Assembly (NCBI RefSeq): GCF_003576455.2
Contig: NZ_CP032869.1
Span: 4,278,001 to 4,342,000, forward strand
Direction of reading: 5' to 3'
DNA length: 64,000 nucleotides
DNA from: Mucilaginibacter celer
GTDB taxonomy: Bacteria; Bacteroidota; Bacteroidia; Sphingobacteriales; Sphingobacteriaceae
The notes beneath the pieces were generated by a model. That model ran no database searches. It was not told the DNA's origin and saw only the letters and a list, made by a program, of their open reading frames with translations. The position numbers were made by a program, and so were the translations under genes. Shown piece by piece: positions 15,851 through 23,939 of this stretch; the first letter of the stretch is position 1, and each line of letters starts with the position of its first letter.

Positions 15851-16446
15851 TGCTTAAAGTAGGTTTAACAGGCAATATAGGCAGCGGCAAAACAACCATA
15901 GCCAAAGTATTTGAACTGCTGGGCATCCCGGTTTTTTATGCAGATGACGAAGCCAAAAAGGTGATGGTTACCGATGAAGTACTGATTGCAGGCATTAAAC
16001 AGGCCTTTGGCAGCGAAGCTTATTTTGATGATGGCAACCTCAATCGCAAATATATCTCCAACATTGTTTTCAACAACAAAGCCGAGCTTGAAAAGCTAAA
16101 CGCGTTGGTACATCCCGCCGTGTTCAGGGCTTTTGCGCGCTTTGATGCGCAGCACCATGAGGCCCCCTACGTAATTCGTGAGGCAGCTATTTTGTTCGAA
16201 AGCGGATCGTACAAAATGTGCGACAGGGCCATTATGATCACCGCCCCGCTCGAAACCCGCATTAACCGGGTAATAGCACGCGATCATTTAACCCGCGCCG
16301 ATGTTGAAAGCCGCGAGGCCCGCCAGATGCCGCAGGAAGAAAAACTGAAACTGGCCAATGATGTAATTATAAATGATGGTAAACAACTGGTAATACCGCA
16401 AATACTGCGTTTACATGAGCTTTACCTGTCACTCGCCCGCAATTAA
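15850..16446 (+). CDS. coaE: dephospho-CoA kinase
   Basis: CoaE phosphorylates dephospho-CoA at the ribose 3' hydroxyl, the last step of CoA synthesis in the cytoplasm. The 198 residues carry the P-loop GNIGSGKTT at residues 8-16 (TGNIGSGKT), the acceptor-binding DD in YADDEAKK, the helical region LNALVHPAVFRAF, and the lid region ITAPLETRINRVIARD. The length is normal. It overlaps its neighbours by one base on each side (YbbR gene upstream, MBL gene downstream), so it lies inside an operon. Confidence 0.96.
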   Translation: MLKVGLTGNIGSGKTTIAKVFELLGIPVFYADDEAKKVMVTDEVLIAGIKQAFGSEAYFDDGNLNRKYISNIVFNNKAELEKLNALVHPAVFRAFARFDAQHHEAPYVIREAAILFESGSYKMCDRAIMITAPLETRINRVIARDHLTRADVESREARQMPQEEKLKLANDVIINDGKQLVIPQILRLHELYLSLARN

Positions 16447-17384
16447 TGATACTCGACGATTTTGTTTCCTTTGATGAGAAAGGGCTGTACTGCAAATACG
16501 GCGATTTCCACCTCGACCCGCAACAGCCCGCCAAAACGGCCATCATATCCCACGCCCATGCCGATCATGCCGTGAGCGGCAACACCAACGTTTACTGTAC
16601 CCGAGCAACGGCCAGCATTATGCAGCTAAGGTATGACCGTACAGCAGCTAAGGTTTTTAATATAGCTGAATTTAACAAACCTTTTGTAATTGGCGGCGTA
16701 ACCATTACCTTGATACCCGCCGGCCATATGCTTGGTTCGGCGCAGATCCTGATGGAATACCAGGGCACCCGCTACCTCTACACCGGCGATTACAAACTGC
16801 AGCCCGACGCCACCTGCGAACCCATTGAATGGGTTACCACCGATGTACTGATCACCGAGAGTACCTTTGCCGACCCGGCGGTGATCCACCCCGATCCGGT
16901 TGCCGAGATCAGCAAGATCAACAACATCAAAACCAATATTTTATTGGGTGCATACGCGCTGGGTAAAAGTCAAAGGTTGATTAACCTGATAACCGAACAT
17001 GCCCCGCAGAAAAAGATTTTGGTGCATCATAAAATAATGCCCATTAATGCTATTTATGAAAAGATGGGCTTCTCGCCGGGTAGATATCAGATCTACGGAC
17101 GTAAACTGATGAAGGTGCAGGATGAGTTTGTGTACATTGTGCCGCCGTTTACTTTTGATAGCTACATCAGGGCCACCGGTGTAAAACGCCTGTTTGCCTC
17201 GGGATGGAAAAACTTACAGGTAAACAACCAGGATACCTTGTTTATATCCGACCATGTGGATTGGAACGATATCCTGCAAACCATTACCAACACCAAACCC
17301 AAACAGGTTTGGACACTTCACGGTAAGGGTAATCACCTGCAGGCTTACCTAAAAGATGATATCTTTGTAAAAATACTGAACTGA
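16446..17384 (+). CDS. MBL-fold metallohydrolase, exonuclease-like (beta-CASP related)
   Basis: A 312-residue metallo-beta-lactamase-fold protein resembling the DNA-ligase-associated or mRNA 3'-end-processing exonuclease group. Zinc-binding motif HAHADHA is near residues 36-42, then PAGHMLGSAQI, the Asp in YTGDYK, and TESTFADP. A C-terminal segment ends in VWTLHGKGNHL. Such proteins cleave nucleic acids, but substrate and partner are not shown here, since no ligase gene is adjacent. It overlaps coaE upstream by one base, and its TGA overlaps the ATG of the small DUF5522 gene. Confidence 0.85.
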   Translation: MILDDFVSFDEKGLYCKYGDFHLDPQQPAKTAIISHAHADHAVSGNTNVYCTRATASIMQLRYDRTAAKVFNIAEFNKPFVIGGVTITLIPAGHMLGSAQILMEYQGTRYLYTGDYKLQPDATCEPIEWVTTDVLITESTFADPAVIHPDPVAEISKINNIKTNILLGAYALGKSQRLINLITEHAPQKKILVHHKIMPINAIYEKMGFSPGRYQIYGRKLMKVQDEFVYIVPPFTFDSYIRATGVKRLFASGWKNLQVNNQDTLFISDHVDWNDILQTITNTKPKQVWTLHGKGNHLQAYLKDDIFVKILN

Positions 17385-17560
17385 TGCTGCAGGAAGGCAT
17401 TGATTATTATATTAACGAGGACGGCAATTTTGTGTTTACCAAAGAGTATCACTTAAAACGTGGCTACTGCTGCAAAAACAAATGCCTGCATTGCCCATGG
17501 GATTACGGCAAGCCTAAATTAACCGACGCCGCCGCAGAGGCGGACGACGGCGATAAATAA
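17384..17560 (+). CDS. DUF5522 small Cys-rich protein
   Basis: A 58-residue gene starting at the ATG that overlaps the preceding stop (TGATG). The product begins MLQEGIDYYI and carries FVFTKEYHLKRGYCCKNKC followed by LHCPW. The four cysteines (CC, C, C) and the closing CPW/CPY motif are the signature of DUF5522, a probable metal-binding family often encoded next to CoaE- or MBL-type genes in Bacteroidota. The tail is low-complexity acidic (AAAEADDGDK). The function is unknown. It ends the nusB-to-DUF5522 run. Confidence 0.8.
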   Translation: MLQEGIDYYINEDGNFVFTKEYHLKRGYCCKNKCLHCPWDYGKPKLTDAAAEADDGDK

Positions 17561-17617
17561 ATCAATGTTAAATTAAAAATAATTAAACATATTTGTATCC
17601 CATTCATTACTACTACT

Positions 17618-18067
17618 ATGCGGATAGAAGACGAAATACAAAGTACCAATTTTGAAGACAACTACCACAAAGTAGCCATTAACGTGGCCTACACGCAAGG
17701 TTGGCTGGCTAACTATTTTCGTTGCCATTTTGAAAAACACAATATAACCCAACAACAATTCAATATCCTGCGTATTTTGCGCGGCCAATACCCCAAACCG
17801 GCCACCATCAATTTGCTGAAGGAAAGGATGATTGATAAAATGTCGGATGCTTCACGCATTGTTGATCGCCTGGTTCAGAAAGGCCTGGTATCGCGCTGCA
17901 CTAATAATAAGGACCGCCGCGCGGTAGATATCCGCATCAGCGAAGAAGGCCTGGCCACGCTTTCAAAAATGGACAGTGAGTTTAAAACCAAAGAGGTACT
18001 AAGCCAAAACCTTACCGAAGACGAAGCCGCCACCCTAAGCGATTTATTGGACAAATTGCGGGGATAG
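17618..18067 (+). CDS. MarR-family transcriptional regulator
   Basis: A 149-residue winged-helix regulator, cytoplasmic and probably dimeric. The wHTH core is visible: NITQQQFNILRILRG, then PATINLLKERMIDKMSDASR as the recognition region, and the wing LVSRCTNNKDRRAVDIRISEEG with the family D-x-R-x-x-D-like pattern. Downstream helices give the dimer interface. A near-consensus -7 box, CATATTTG, lies at about 17588. No divergent target gene is adjacent, so the regulon cannot be inferred. Confidence 0.9.
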   Translation: MRIEDEIQSTNFEDNYHKVAINVAYTQGWLANYFRCHFEKHNITQQQFNILRILRGQYPKPATINLLKERMIDKMSDASRIVDRLVQKGLVSRCTNNKDRRAVDIRISEEGLATLSKMDSEFKTKEVLSQNLTEDEAATLSDLLDKLRG

Positions 18068-18135
18068 GCTTTTTGAGGCGAAAGGGGAAGGCTTTTTGGG
18101 GTGAAAGGGAAAAGGTTAAAGTCGAAAGACAATAA

Positions 18136-18229
18136 CCACCACGTCATTGCGAGGAACGAAGCAATCTCGAACTATACAGGGCGGACCTGCTAATCGGGGA
18201 TTGCTTCGTTCCTCGCAATGACGTGGTGG
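18136..18229. repeat. REP-like palindrome with 31-bp perfect arms
   Basis: Arms at 18136-18166 and 18199-18229 are perfect reverse complements over 31 bp, starting CCACCACGTCATTGCGAGG, with a 32-bp loop. The core CGTCATTGCGAGGAACGAAGC is a dispersed palindrome I recall from Bacteroidota genomes. It lies between the convergent MarR and GHL10 genes and could also stop transcription in either direction. Confidence 0.9.
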
Positions 18230-18269
18230 ATAGAAACTCTTCTCTTTACGAAATGAGTGTAAGTTTTTC

Positions 18270-19361
18270 TTATGACGAGGCCTTAAACACCGCCACTTCA
18301 TCCTTCAATATCGCCAAAACTTCCGGCCTCACATTCCCGAAGAATGATACCCCCATCGCCCCATTCTTCAACGCCACCTGGATGCCTGTACGAATCTGCT
18401 CATCATTTTTAAAATCAGATAGATATAAACCTGCATACAGCGGAAATTTACCCGCCAGAAAGTGTACGCCTTCGGCTACCGCATCGCCTATCCAGCTTAC
18501 GCCTTCTTTGTAAAAACCGTGGTATATCATGGGGCAAATGCCATCCATTTTCCAGTTGGTCCAATCCTGGCGTACGTTACGGCGGGCAACTTCGGGGGTT
18601 GGAAATACGGCCGCAGTGATTTGTTTTTTATGCTGATGAGCTACCGCCGAAATGCCGTTAACCACCCGGGTGATATTATTATACCTGAACAGACGCCATG
18701 AAAGGCTTGCTTCGGGGTATTGGATCTGGTCGAGATCAAGATTGTATTGCTCCTTAAATTTGGCTTTGCAAACCTCGCAGTAGCAAAAATCATATTCGGG
18801 CAGTTCTTTGGTTTGATCAAGCTTGTAATGATCCCAAAGGTTTACCGGTAATATTACGTCGCAATAACGCACATAATCAAGGTGAATGCCGTCAATATAA
18901 TCTTTAGCTAAAATATCATCAACAGTTTTGGTGAGATACTCCTGCACCTCGGGGCGCGATGGGCACAGCCAGCGATAATACTGCACATACGGCGGATGAT
19001 CGGCACATGATTCGCCTTTGCGGTTTTTGCTGTACCATTCGGGTTTTTCGGTAACCAGTTCGGCACGGTTAAAAGTCCACATCCAGCGGTGGGCTTCCAG
19101 GCCCTTGGCTTTGGCAGCGCGGAAATGGCGCTCGCTATCAGCCTCAAAAAACACACCCGTTATGCCCGATTCTTTGAAAGCCGTATACCGGGTTGATAGT
19201 TCATCGTCGGTATCCTTTGGGTTGGGGTTAATCCATACCCAGTTTTTCATTGCCTTTTTCCTGCTGCTTTTAGCAGTTTCAACGGCGGCATTACCAGCAA
19301 GCGGTAATTGTGATGCCACACCGGCCAATAAACCGGCTTTCAAAAATTCGCGTTTATTCAT
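18270..19361 (-). CDS. GHL10-type putative glycoside hydrolase, secreted
   Basis: A 363-residue protein starting MNKREFLKAGLLAGVASQLPL, a signal peptide with a Tat-like KR-EFLK start and hydrophobic core. The mature part resembles the glycosyl-hydrolase-like GHL10 (DUF187-type) TIM barrel: KNWVWINPNP, a strand GITGVFFEAD, and the key motif DGIHLDYVRY with acidic residues at a barrel-end position, later DGICPMIYHGF. It would act on glycans in the periplasm or outside the cell; the substrate is unknown. Its start overlaps the CBM9-like gene stop by 4 bp (ATGA), so it is the last gene of a three-gene operon. Confidence 0.82.
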   Translation of the reverse strand: MNKREFLKAGLLAGVASQLPLAGNAAVETAKSSRKKAMKNWVWINPNPKDTDDELSTRYTAFKESGITGVFFEADSERHFRAAKAKGLEAHRWMWTFNRAELVTEKPEWYSKNRKGESCADHPPYVQYYRWLCPSRPEVQEYLTKTVDDILAKDYIDGIHLDYVRYCDVILPVNLWDHYKLDQTKELPEYDFCYCEVCKAKFKEQYNLDLDQIQYPEASLSWRLFRYNNITRVVNGISAVAHQHKKQITAAVFPTPEVARRNVRQDWTNWKMDGICPMIYHGFYKEGVSWIGDAVAEGVHFLAGKFPLYAGLYLSDFKNDEQIRTGIQVALKNGAMGVSFFGNVRPEVLAILKDEVAVFKASS

Positions 19362-20494
19362 TTTAGTTTAGGAGTTAGCTTTGGCTGTACCAGTCCGTCC
19401 TGGTTAATGGTATAGGTTTGTTTGGTGTTGGTATCGGTAATATACGCTATAAACTGGTGTGGGGTGGCTTCCAGTTTCAATTCGTTATTGCTACCCGTAA
19501 CGGCTACCTTGCTATCTATACCCAATTTTTTTAACGATACGGCATATTCACCATGTTTTTGCTGCCATTGTTTTTGCTTGTAATATATCAGCCACAGGTA
19601 TCGTTTCTGCTCCTCGGCATAAGGCATTTCAAAGCTTACATCATCGGCCTCGTGATTGCTGAAAAACAGGTAGCCCCAGCGCTCAGGAAAATGCATGTTG
19701 ATAAGCCCCTGGTTGCTCCACACCCAGTTATGCTCGGGCAAATCACGCCCGGCAGTGTCCTGCAGCTTTACGTATTTACCATTCACAACCCTGGTATCAT
19801 ATTCCACGCGCGAAAAATTGATGCGCCATACAGTACCATGTTTAACATTGGCTCTGCCAAATCCGCCCGTCACCGATTTAATAGGGATAGCCATCTCCAC
19901 CGTCCAGCCTTTATCAATATCCGCGGCCTCGTTCAGCGTACCCTGCACTTTTACCGCCGACCGTAAGCCATGCGTATCCCAGCCGGTTACAGCCGTGGTA
20001 TTGTTACGGTACGGCCGGGTTAAAAACAAATCAAAAATGGTGTTGAGGGCATTCACCTCAATCTCATAATAATTATGGGTGTTATTTGCAGGGTCAATAA
20101 ACAACTCAAAATCATTATCCCTGAAAATAATATCATCATGATGGCTAAGCGTAGCCCACACCTGCGGCTCGTACAAACGTGCCGCCACGTAAAGGCAGCT
20201 ATCGTCCCAAAGTATTTTAACATTGGTTTGCAGGGGCGGCTTGGGTTTCAAATCACCTTCAATATCCTGAAAATCTGCAGTCCATTTAGCCTGCTGCCAT
20301 ACGGCATCTTCCACATCGCCATCAATTACCGGTGCCTGTTTAGTATGCCTTACCACATAATTGTTTGGCACAGTGAATAAATTGGCAAATTCGCTAAACG
20401 CATCCTGAGCTTTAGCTAAACCCGGCAATATCAATAAAACAGCTATACACCCCGCCTTAATATAATGGCGGAGGCTCAGAAAGCTCAGGCTCAT
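19358..20494 (-). CDS. carbohydrate-binding family 9-like secreted protein
   Basis: A 378-residue protein with a signal peptide (hydrophobic GCIAVLLILPGLAKAQ, cut likely after AKA). The N-terminal ~200 residues have the CBM9-like pattern APVIDGDVEDAVWQQAKWT, LWDDSCLYVAARLYEP and DNDFELFIDP, shared with DOMON-type sugar-binding modules. The C-terminal part ends with LEATPHQFIAYI and is not assigned. Such proteins bind polysaccharide. The gene overlaps EVE upstream and GHL10 downstream, each by 4 bp, and probably serves glycan use together with GHL10. Confidence 0.85.
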   Translation of the reverse strand: MSLSFLSLRHYIKAGCIAVLLILPGLAKAQDAFSEFANLFTVPNNYVVRHTKQAPVIDGDVEDAVWQQAKWTADFQDIEGDLKPKPPLQTNVKILWDDSCLYVAARLYEPQVWATLSHHDDIIFRDNDFELFIDPANNTHNYYEIEVNALNTIFDLFLTRPYRNNTTAVTGWDTHGLRSAVKVQGTLNEAADIDKGWTVEMAIPIKSVTGGFGRANVKHGTVWRINFSRVEYDTRVVNGKYVKLQDTAGRDLPEHNWVWSNQGLINMHFPERWGYLFFSNHEADDVSFEMPYAEEQKRYLWLIYYKQKQWQQKHGEYAVSLKKLGIDSKVAVTGSNNELKLEATPHQFIAYITDTNTKQTYTINQDGLVQPKLTPKLK

Positions 20495-20898
20495 TTACTG
20501 CCCAACTCTAAAATATAATCAAACTCTTCGCGCTTTAAACCCATTACCGATAGGCGGCCCTGTTTTACCAGGCCAATATCCTGCAATTTGGGGTCGGCTT
20601 TAATTTGCTCAAGCGTTACCGGGGTTTTCAAGGTTTCAACCGGCGATAGGTCAACAACCACCCAGTTAGCATCATCGGTGGTAGGATCCTGGTAAGCTTC
20701 TCTTACTACTTTGGCCACGCCAACTATCTCTTTACCCTCGTTGCTGTGGTAAAACAGTACCAGGTCGCCCTCCTGCATGGCGCGCAGGTTATTGCGGGCC
20801 TGGTAATTGCGTACGCCATCCCAAAAGGTACGGCCATCCTTATTAAATTTTTCCCAGCTATATTTAAAGGGCTCACTCTTAACTAACCAATGCTGCAT
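20491..20898 (-). CDS. EVE-domain protein
   Basis: EVE domains are PUA-like folds that bind modified nucleobases. From MQHWLVKSEPF, which I take as the start, the 135 residues show the family pattern YSWEKF, WDGVRNYQARNNL, GDLVLFYHSN, VGVAKVVREAYQD and a C-terminal QGRLSVMGLKREEFDYIL. Sixteen upstream codons in the frame are hydrophobic and unlike the family. Solo EVE proteins are widespread and their cellular role is unsettled. Being first in an operon with two glycan-related genes is odd; shared transcription may be incidental. Confidence 0.92.
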   Translation of the reverse strand: MQHWLVKSEPFKYSWEKFNKDGRTFWDGVRNYQARNNLRAMQEGDLVLFYHSNEGKEIVGVAKVVREAYQDPTTDDANWVVVDLSPVETLKTPVTLEQIKADPKLQDIGLVKQGRLSVMGLKREEFDYILELGSK

Positions 20899-21134
20899 GT
20901 AAACGTAGTATTTTAATGTAGCGTAAAAATGTAAAAAAGCGGGCATATACTAAAATGCCTTACCTCCACCCAGGCTATTGTTACATTAAAATTACCGCTT
21001 TGCAGTAGTAATGTAGGGGGGTGATGATTGCGGCAAACAAGTCTCCAATTATTTCGCGCATCCCCGGAAATGGTAATATTTATAGCTGCGCAATAGTTAT
21101 TCGCTCTGCGGTCCTACATTTAGTTCGCAGTTCC

Positions 21135-21961
21135 CTACTTCAACAAATACTCCTTCAACCTCCCCTGCAACATCTTAGCCTGTTCAATCATCTCCTTATC
21201 ATCAATATACCGTTCAATATCAATATCAGGCCCTATCAGGTGTTCTTTAAAAACATCTTTAAAACGTGAGTAACTAATAGCAAAGTTCCATTTGTTTTTA
21301 AGTTGATTAAAAACCGGCTCATCGTGCTGCTTCAGCATCGAATAATTGATTACCGCGTAGTTTTCGGCCGGAAGCTTTTCTATACAGGTTAAAATATCAT
21401 GATTATACGCTATCCATACCTTTAAAAATTCGGCAGCATTAGCCTGGTAAAATTTGTTTATCCGTTTGGGTTTACGCACGTAAATCCAGGCCAATCGTTG
21501 CAGCAAACCGCGTTTCATGTATTTGTTATCAAAATACTTAAACTCGCGCCGTAAAAGCGAGCTTACTACCGATTGATAATCGCGCAAAATAACCAGGTAA
21601 CAGGCTCCGGGCAGTAATTCTTTATAAACATCCAGAAAAAGGCAGGTACGGGGGTCTTTCCAGCCCCATTGGTCGTACAGTTGCTGTTTTACTTTGATGA
21701 TGCTTTGCAGCTTGGCCTTTTCGTAGGGCGTAAAACTGTCAATATGTTCTATGGTGAGGCCCGAGATGGGCAGGTTATGATCGGCCAGGATCTCCTCGTG
21801 CATTTTTAAAAACTCAACATCTTCAAAATGCCCCTCTACATTGCCATGATTGCCGGCGGCCAGTTGCTCGCCCGTTTGCAAACCGCATTTGTAAGCCATT
21901 GGGTAATGAGCGATGTGCCCGAACGGTGCATCCCTGCAATAATCAGTACTCTTTTTTGCAT
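21135..21961 (-). pseudogene. sulfotransferase, frameshifted near the N-terminus
   Basis: A 254-codon frame from 21899 (MAYKCGLQTGEQL...) has the body of a PAPS-dependent sulfotransferase: GHFEDVEFLKMHEE, WGWKDPRT, ACYLVILRDYQSVVSS (3'-phosphate-binding region) and a C-terminal helix. It lacks the N-terminal PAPS loop. That loop is in another frame starting at 21961: MQKRVLIIAG then MHRSGTSLITQWL. Adding one base near 21893-21895 would join TQWL to YKCGL as in the family. A real 1-bp deletion, or a sequencing error, has therefore split the gene. The start is 30 bp after the cysC stop, so substrate supply and use are linked. Confidence 0.75.
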
Positions 21962-21991
21962 AAATCTGTTTTAGCCATTCCCTGCGGTAAA

Positions 21992-22558
21992 TCAGGAGTA
22001 GCTTGGTATTTTAAAGGTGTGCTTCTTAACAGGCTGCAGGTTGTTAATGATATAATATAACAGTGAAGAGGTACTTTGCCGGATAGTATAATTGCAGGTA
22101 TCGATATACAGATTGGGGTTAACGGGCACATCGAAGCGATCATTAATTCCCGTTAAATTATTCAGTTTATCGGGGTGGCCATCAGGCAGCAGGGCGCGTT
22201 TATAAAGGCCTTTGGTATCGCGGTCAATCAGTTTGTTTACAGGGCAATCAATATGCACTATACTTACATGGTCGTATTTTTCGGCCAGTTCGCGGCGAAT
22301 ATCATCATACGGGTTAATGGCGCTTACAATGGTAACTATGCCCTGGGCGCTGAAACGGCTGGCCACAAAACCCAGCCGGCGGATATTTTCATTCCGATCC
22401 TCCTTACTAAAGCCTAAATCGCGGCATAGGGCGGCGCGGTACTCGTCGCCATCAATAATCTCGGCCTTAATGTTCAGATCTTTTAATTCGGCCGCAACAC
22501 TTTTGGCCAGGGTTGATTTCCCGGCCCCCGATAATCCACAAAATAAAAGTATCATCAC
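21992..22558 (-). CDS. cysC: adenylyl-sulfate (APS) kinase
   Basis: CysC makes PAPS from APS and ATP in the cytoplasm. The 188 residues include the P-loop GLSGAGKST at residues 8-16, the APS-binding DGDEYRAALCRDLGFSKEDR with IRRLGF, the VSAINPYDDIR segment, and the lid region DTKGLYKRAL. The length is typical. ATP sulfurylase (CysD/N) is not in the window. The neighbour downstream is a sulfotransferase gene, so PAPS made here is probably for sulfating a cell product rather than for sulfate reduction. That is inferred from context. Confidence 0.94.
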   Translation of the reverse strand: MMILLFCGLSGAGKSTLAKSVAAELKDLNIKAEIIDGDEYRAALCRDLGFSKEDRNENIRRLGFVASRFSAQGIVTIVSAINPYDDIRRELAEKYDHVSIVHIDCPVNKLIDRDTKGLYKRALLPDGHPDKLNNLTGINDRFDVPVNPNLYIDTCNYTIRQSTSSLLYYIINNLQPVKKHTFKIPSYS

Positions 22559-22881
22559 ATTGGTTTTAGGTGAATAAATAATACACTGATTAGCTTTTGC
22601 TGTATTTTATAATGGTGAACTTAGGGAATAATTTGGCTGAATATTTTTGTTACATTGTAAATAATCAATTACAAGTGAAGCAGTTAAAGCGAAAGTCAGG
22701 ATATAAAACCGCCGTAGATGCAACGAAGGGGCGTTTTTGAGGGCAAGGGCATTATACGGTCAAACACTAAGCAACGCTACAGTTAACGAAATTGTTACGG
22801 TTAATATTTACCATATGCCGCTTGCGGGCAATTGTTTTTTATAATTACTTTGAGCCTTATACGCTAAACCAGTTTTCACAA
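22559..22881. other. 323-bp gap between divergent cysC and the membrane-protein gene
   Basis: No gene is supported. On the plus strand TTACTTTG at 22845-22852, one mismatch from TAnnTTTG, with TTG 20 bp upstream, is a weak promoter candidate for the gene starting at 22882. No repeat of the palindromic class seen elsewhere is present. Confidence 0.4.
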
Positions 22882-23532
22882 ATGAACGAGTTTAAAATTA
22901 CCGGCGGAGGGTATATAGGCAACGCTAAAGCTACATGGCCTTTAGCAACCTTAAATGTTACCGCAAATATGCTATCAATAAATTTGGGCTTTGCCGGGCA
23001 GGTATTTTTCAATGCCGGAGATATCACTTCTATCGAGCCGGCATCAGGCCTGAGCGGTAGCGGCATCAGGATAAACCACACCGTAAGTTCTTATCCCCAA
23101 AAAATAGTTTTTATAACAAGCACCCCGTATAACAACATCATTGAAAATATAAAAGCAACCGGCCTTTTTAATAAAGAGGTAGTACATGATCAATCAGTAC
23201 AATACCAGGTAAAAAAACTACAGGAACAAGGTCGCTTTCCTATTAAAACAGCGGCCATCATTGTTTTTATTGTAGGATGGAATGTACCTATTTTGATAGG
23301 ATTTATCAACAATAACATCGACGGCTTTTTTGATTACGCGCCGGTTTCGTTATCGTTTGCCTTTTTGTTTATTGTGCTAACCTTATTTGTTGAACCATTC
23401 AGGCTCTGGGTATTAAAGGAAAACCGCGACATCAAAGATCTTCGCACAACCTTTTATTTTCTGCTAATTATCGTTTCGGCGATATTTGCGTTTTCATTGG
23501 TATTTAAACACCTTCCGCCTGCTCATCGTTAA
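22882..23532 (+). CDS. membrane protein of unknown function
   Basis: I start at MNEFKITGGGYIG (216 residues) because the 30 codons upstream are unlike the rest and a weak -7 box lies at 22845-22852. The first ~115 residues are soluble and beta-rich, resembling a PH-like or GRAM-type domain (ATWPLATLNVTANMLSINL, VFFNAGDITSIEP). Three hydrophobic helices follow: TAAIIVFIVGWNVPILIGF, VSLSFAFLFIVLTLF and TFYFLLIIVSAIFAFSLVF. The function is unknown. Its 3' end overlaps the convergent gene by 29 bp. Confidence 0.65.
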   Translation: MNEFKITGGGYIGNAKATWPLATLNVTANMLSINLGFAGQVFFNAGDITSIEPASGLSGSGIRINHTVSSYPQKIVFITSTPYNNIIENIKATGLFNKEVVHDQSVQYQVKKLQEQGRFPIKTAAIIVFIVGWNVPILIGFINNNIDGFFDYAPVSLSFAFLFIVLTLFVEPFRLWVLKENRDIKDLRTTFYFLLIIVSAIFAFSLVFKHLPPAHR

Positions 23533-23926
23533 CCTGCCTGGCAGTAATACCGGGATCTGCAGGTTCCCGGTCATCGTCTTTACCTTTTATAAAAAGCAGC
23601 ACCAGCGCCGCCAGTTGCATCAAATCAATCAGTATAGCAATCAGCGCGGCTGCTATATTTTGGCGGAAGGCAGAGGGGAGACCTATCAAATCCGGAATTA
23701 TCGTAATTGCCAGTAGTAACAGCAGTACCCACTTTGGCCACCTGGCCCCGGCACGTATAAACATGGCTAAAACAAGCATTATAGCTAAGGCTATACACAT
23801 GGCTATAACCGTGTAAACAGAATTCGGTTTGCCCGCAACCAGGTAGTAATCAACAAGCGTTAATACTGCCGAAATCCTGATGAGGTTTGAAGCCATACCG
23901 GCTTTTGCTTTTGCAGATAGGTGCAT
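23504..23926 (-). CDS. small four-helix membrane protein of unknown function
   Basis: A 140-residue protein. Hydrophobic segments at about 17-30, 38-58, 65-80 and 91-112 suggest four membrane helices, followed by a charged, probably cytoplasmic tail (GKDDDREPADPG). MASNLIRI (residue 11) is an alternative start. I do not recognise a family. It is encoded just downstream of holA on the same strand (13 bp apart) and overlaps the convergent membrane-protein gene at its 3' end. Confidence 0.6.
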   Translation of the reverse strand: MHLSAKAKAGMASNLIRISAVLTLVDYYLVAGKPNSVYTVIAMCIALAIMLVLAMFIRAGARWPKWVLLLLLAITIIPDLIGLPSAFRQNIAAALIAILIDLMQLAALVLLFIKGKDDDREPADPGITARQVNDEQAEGV

Positions 23927-23939
23927 AACGGCTATTAAA

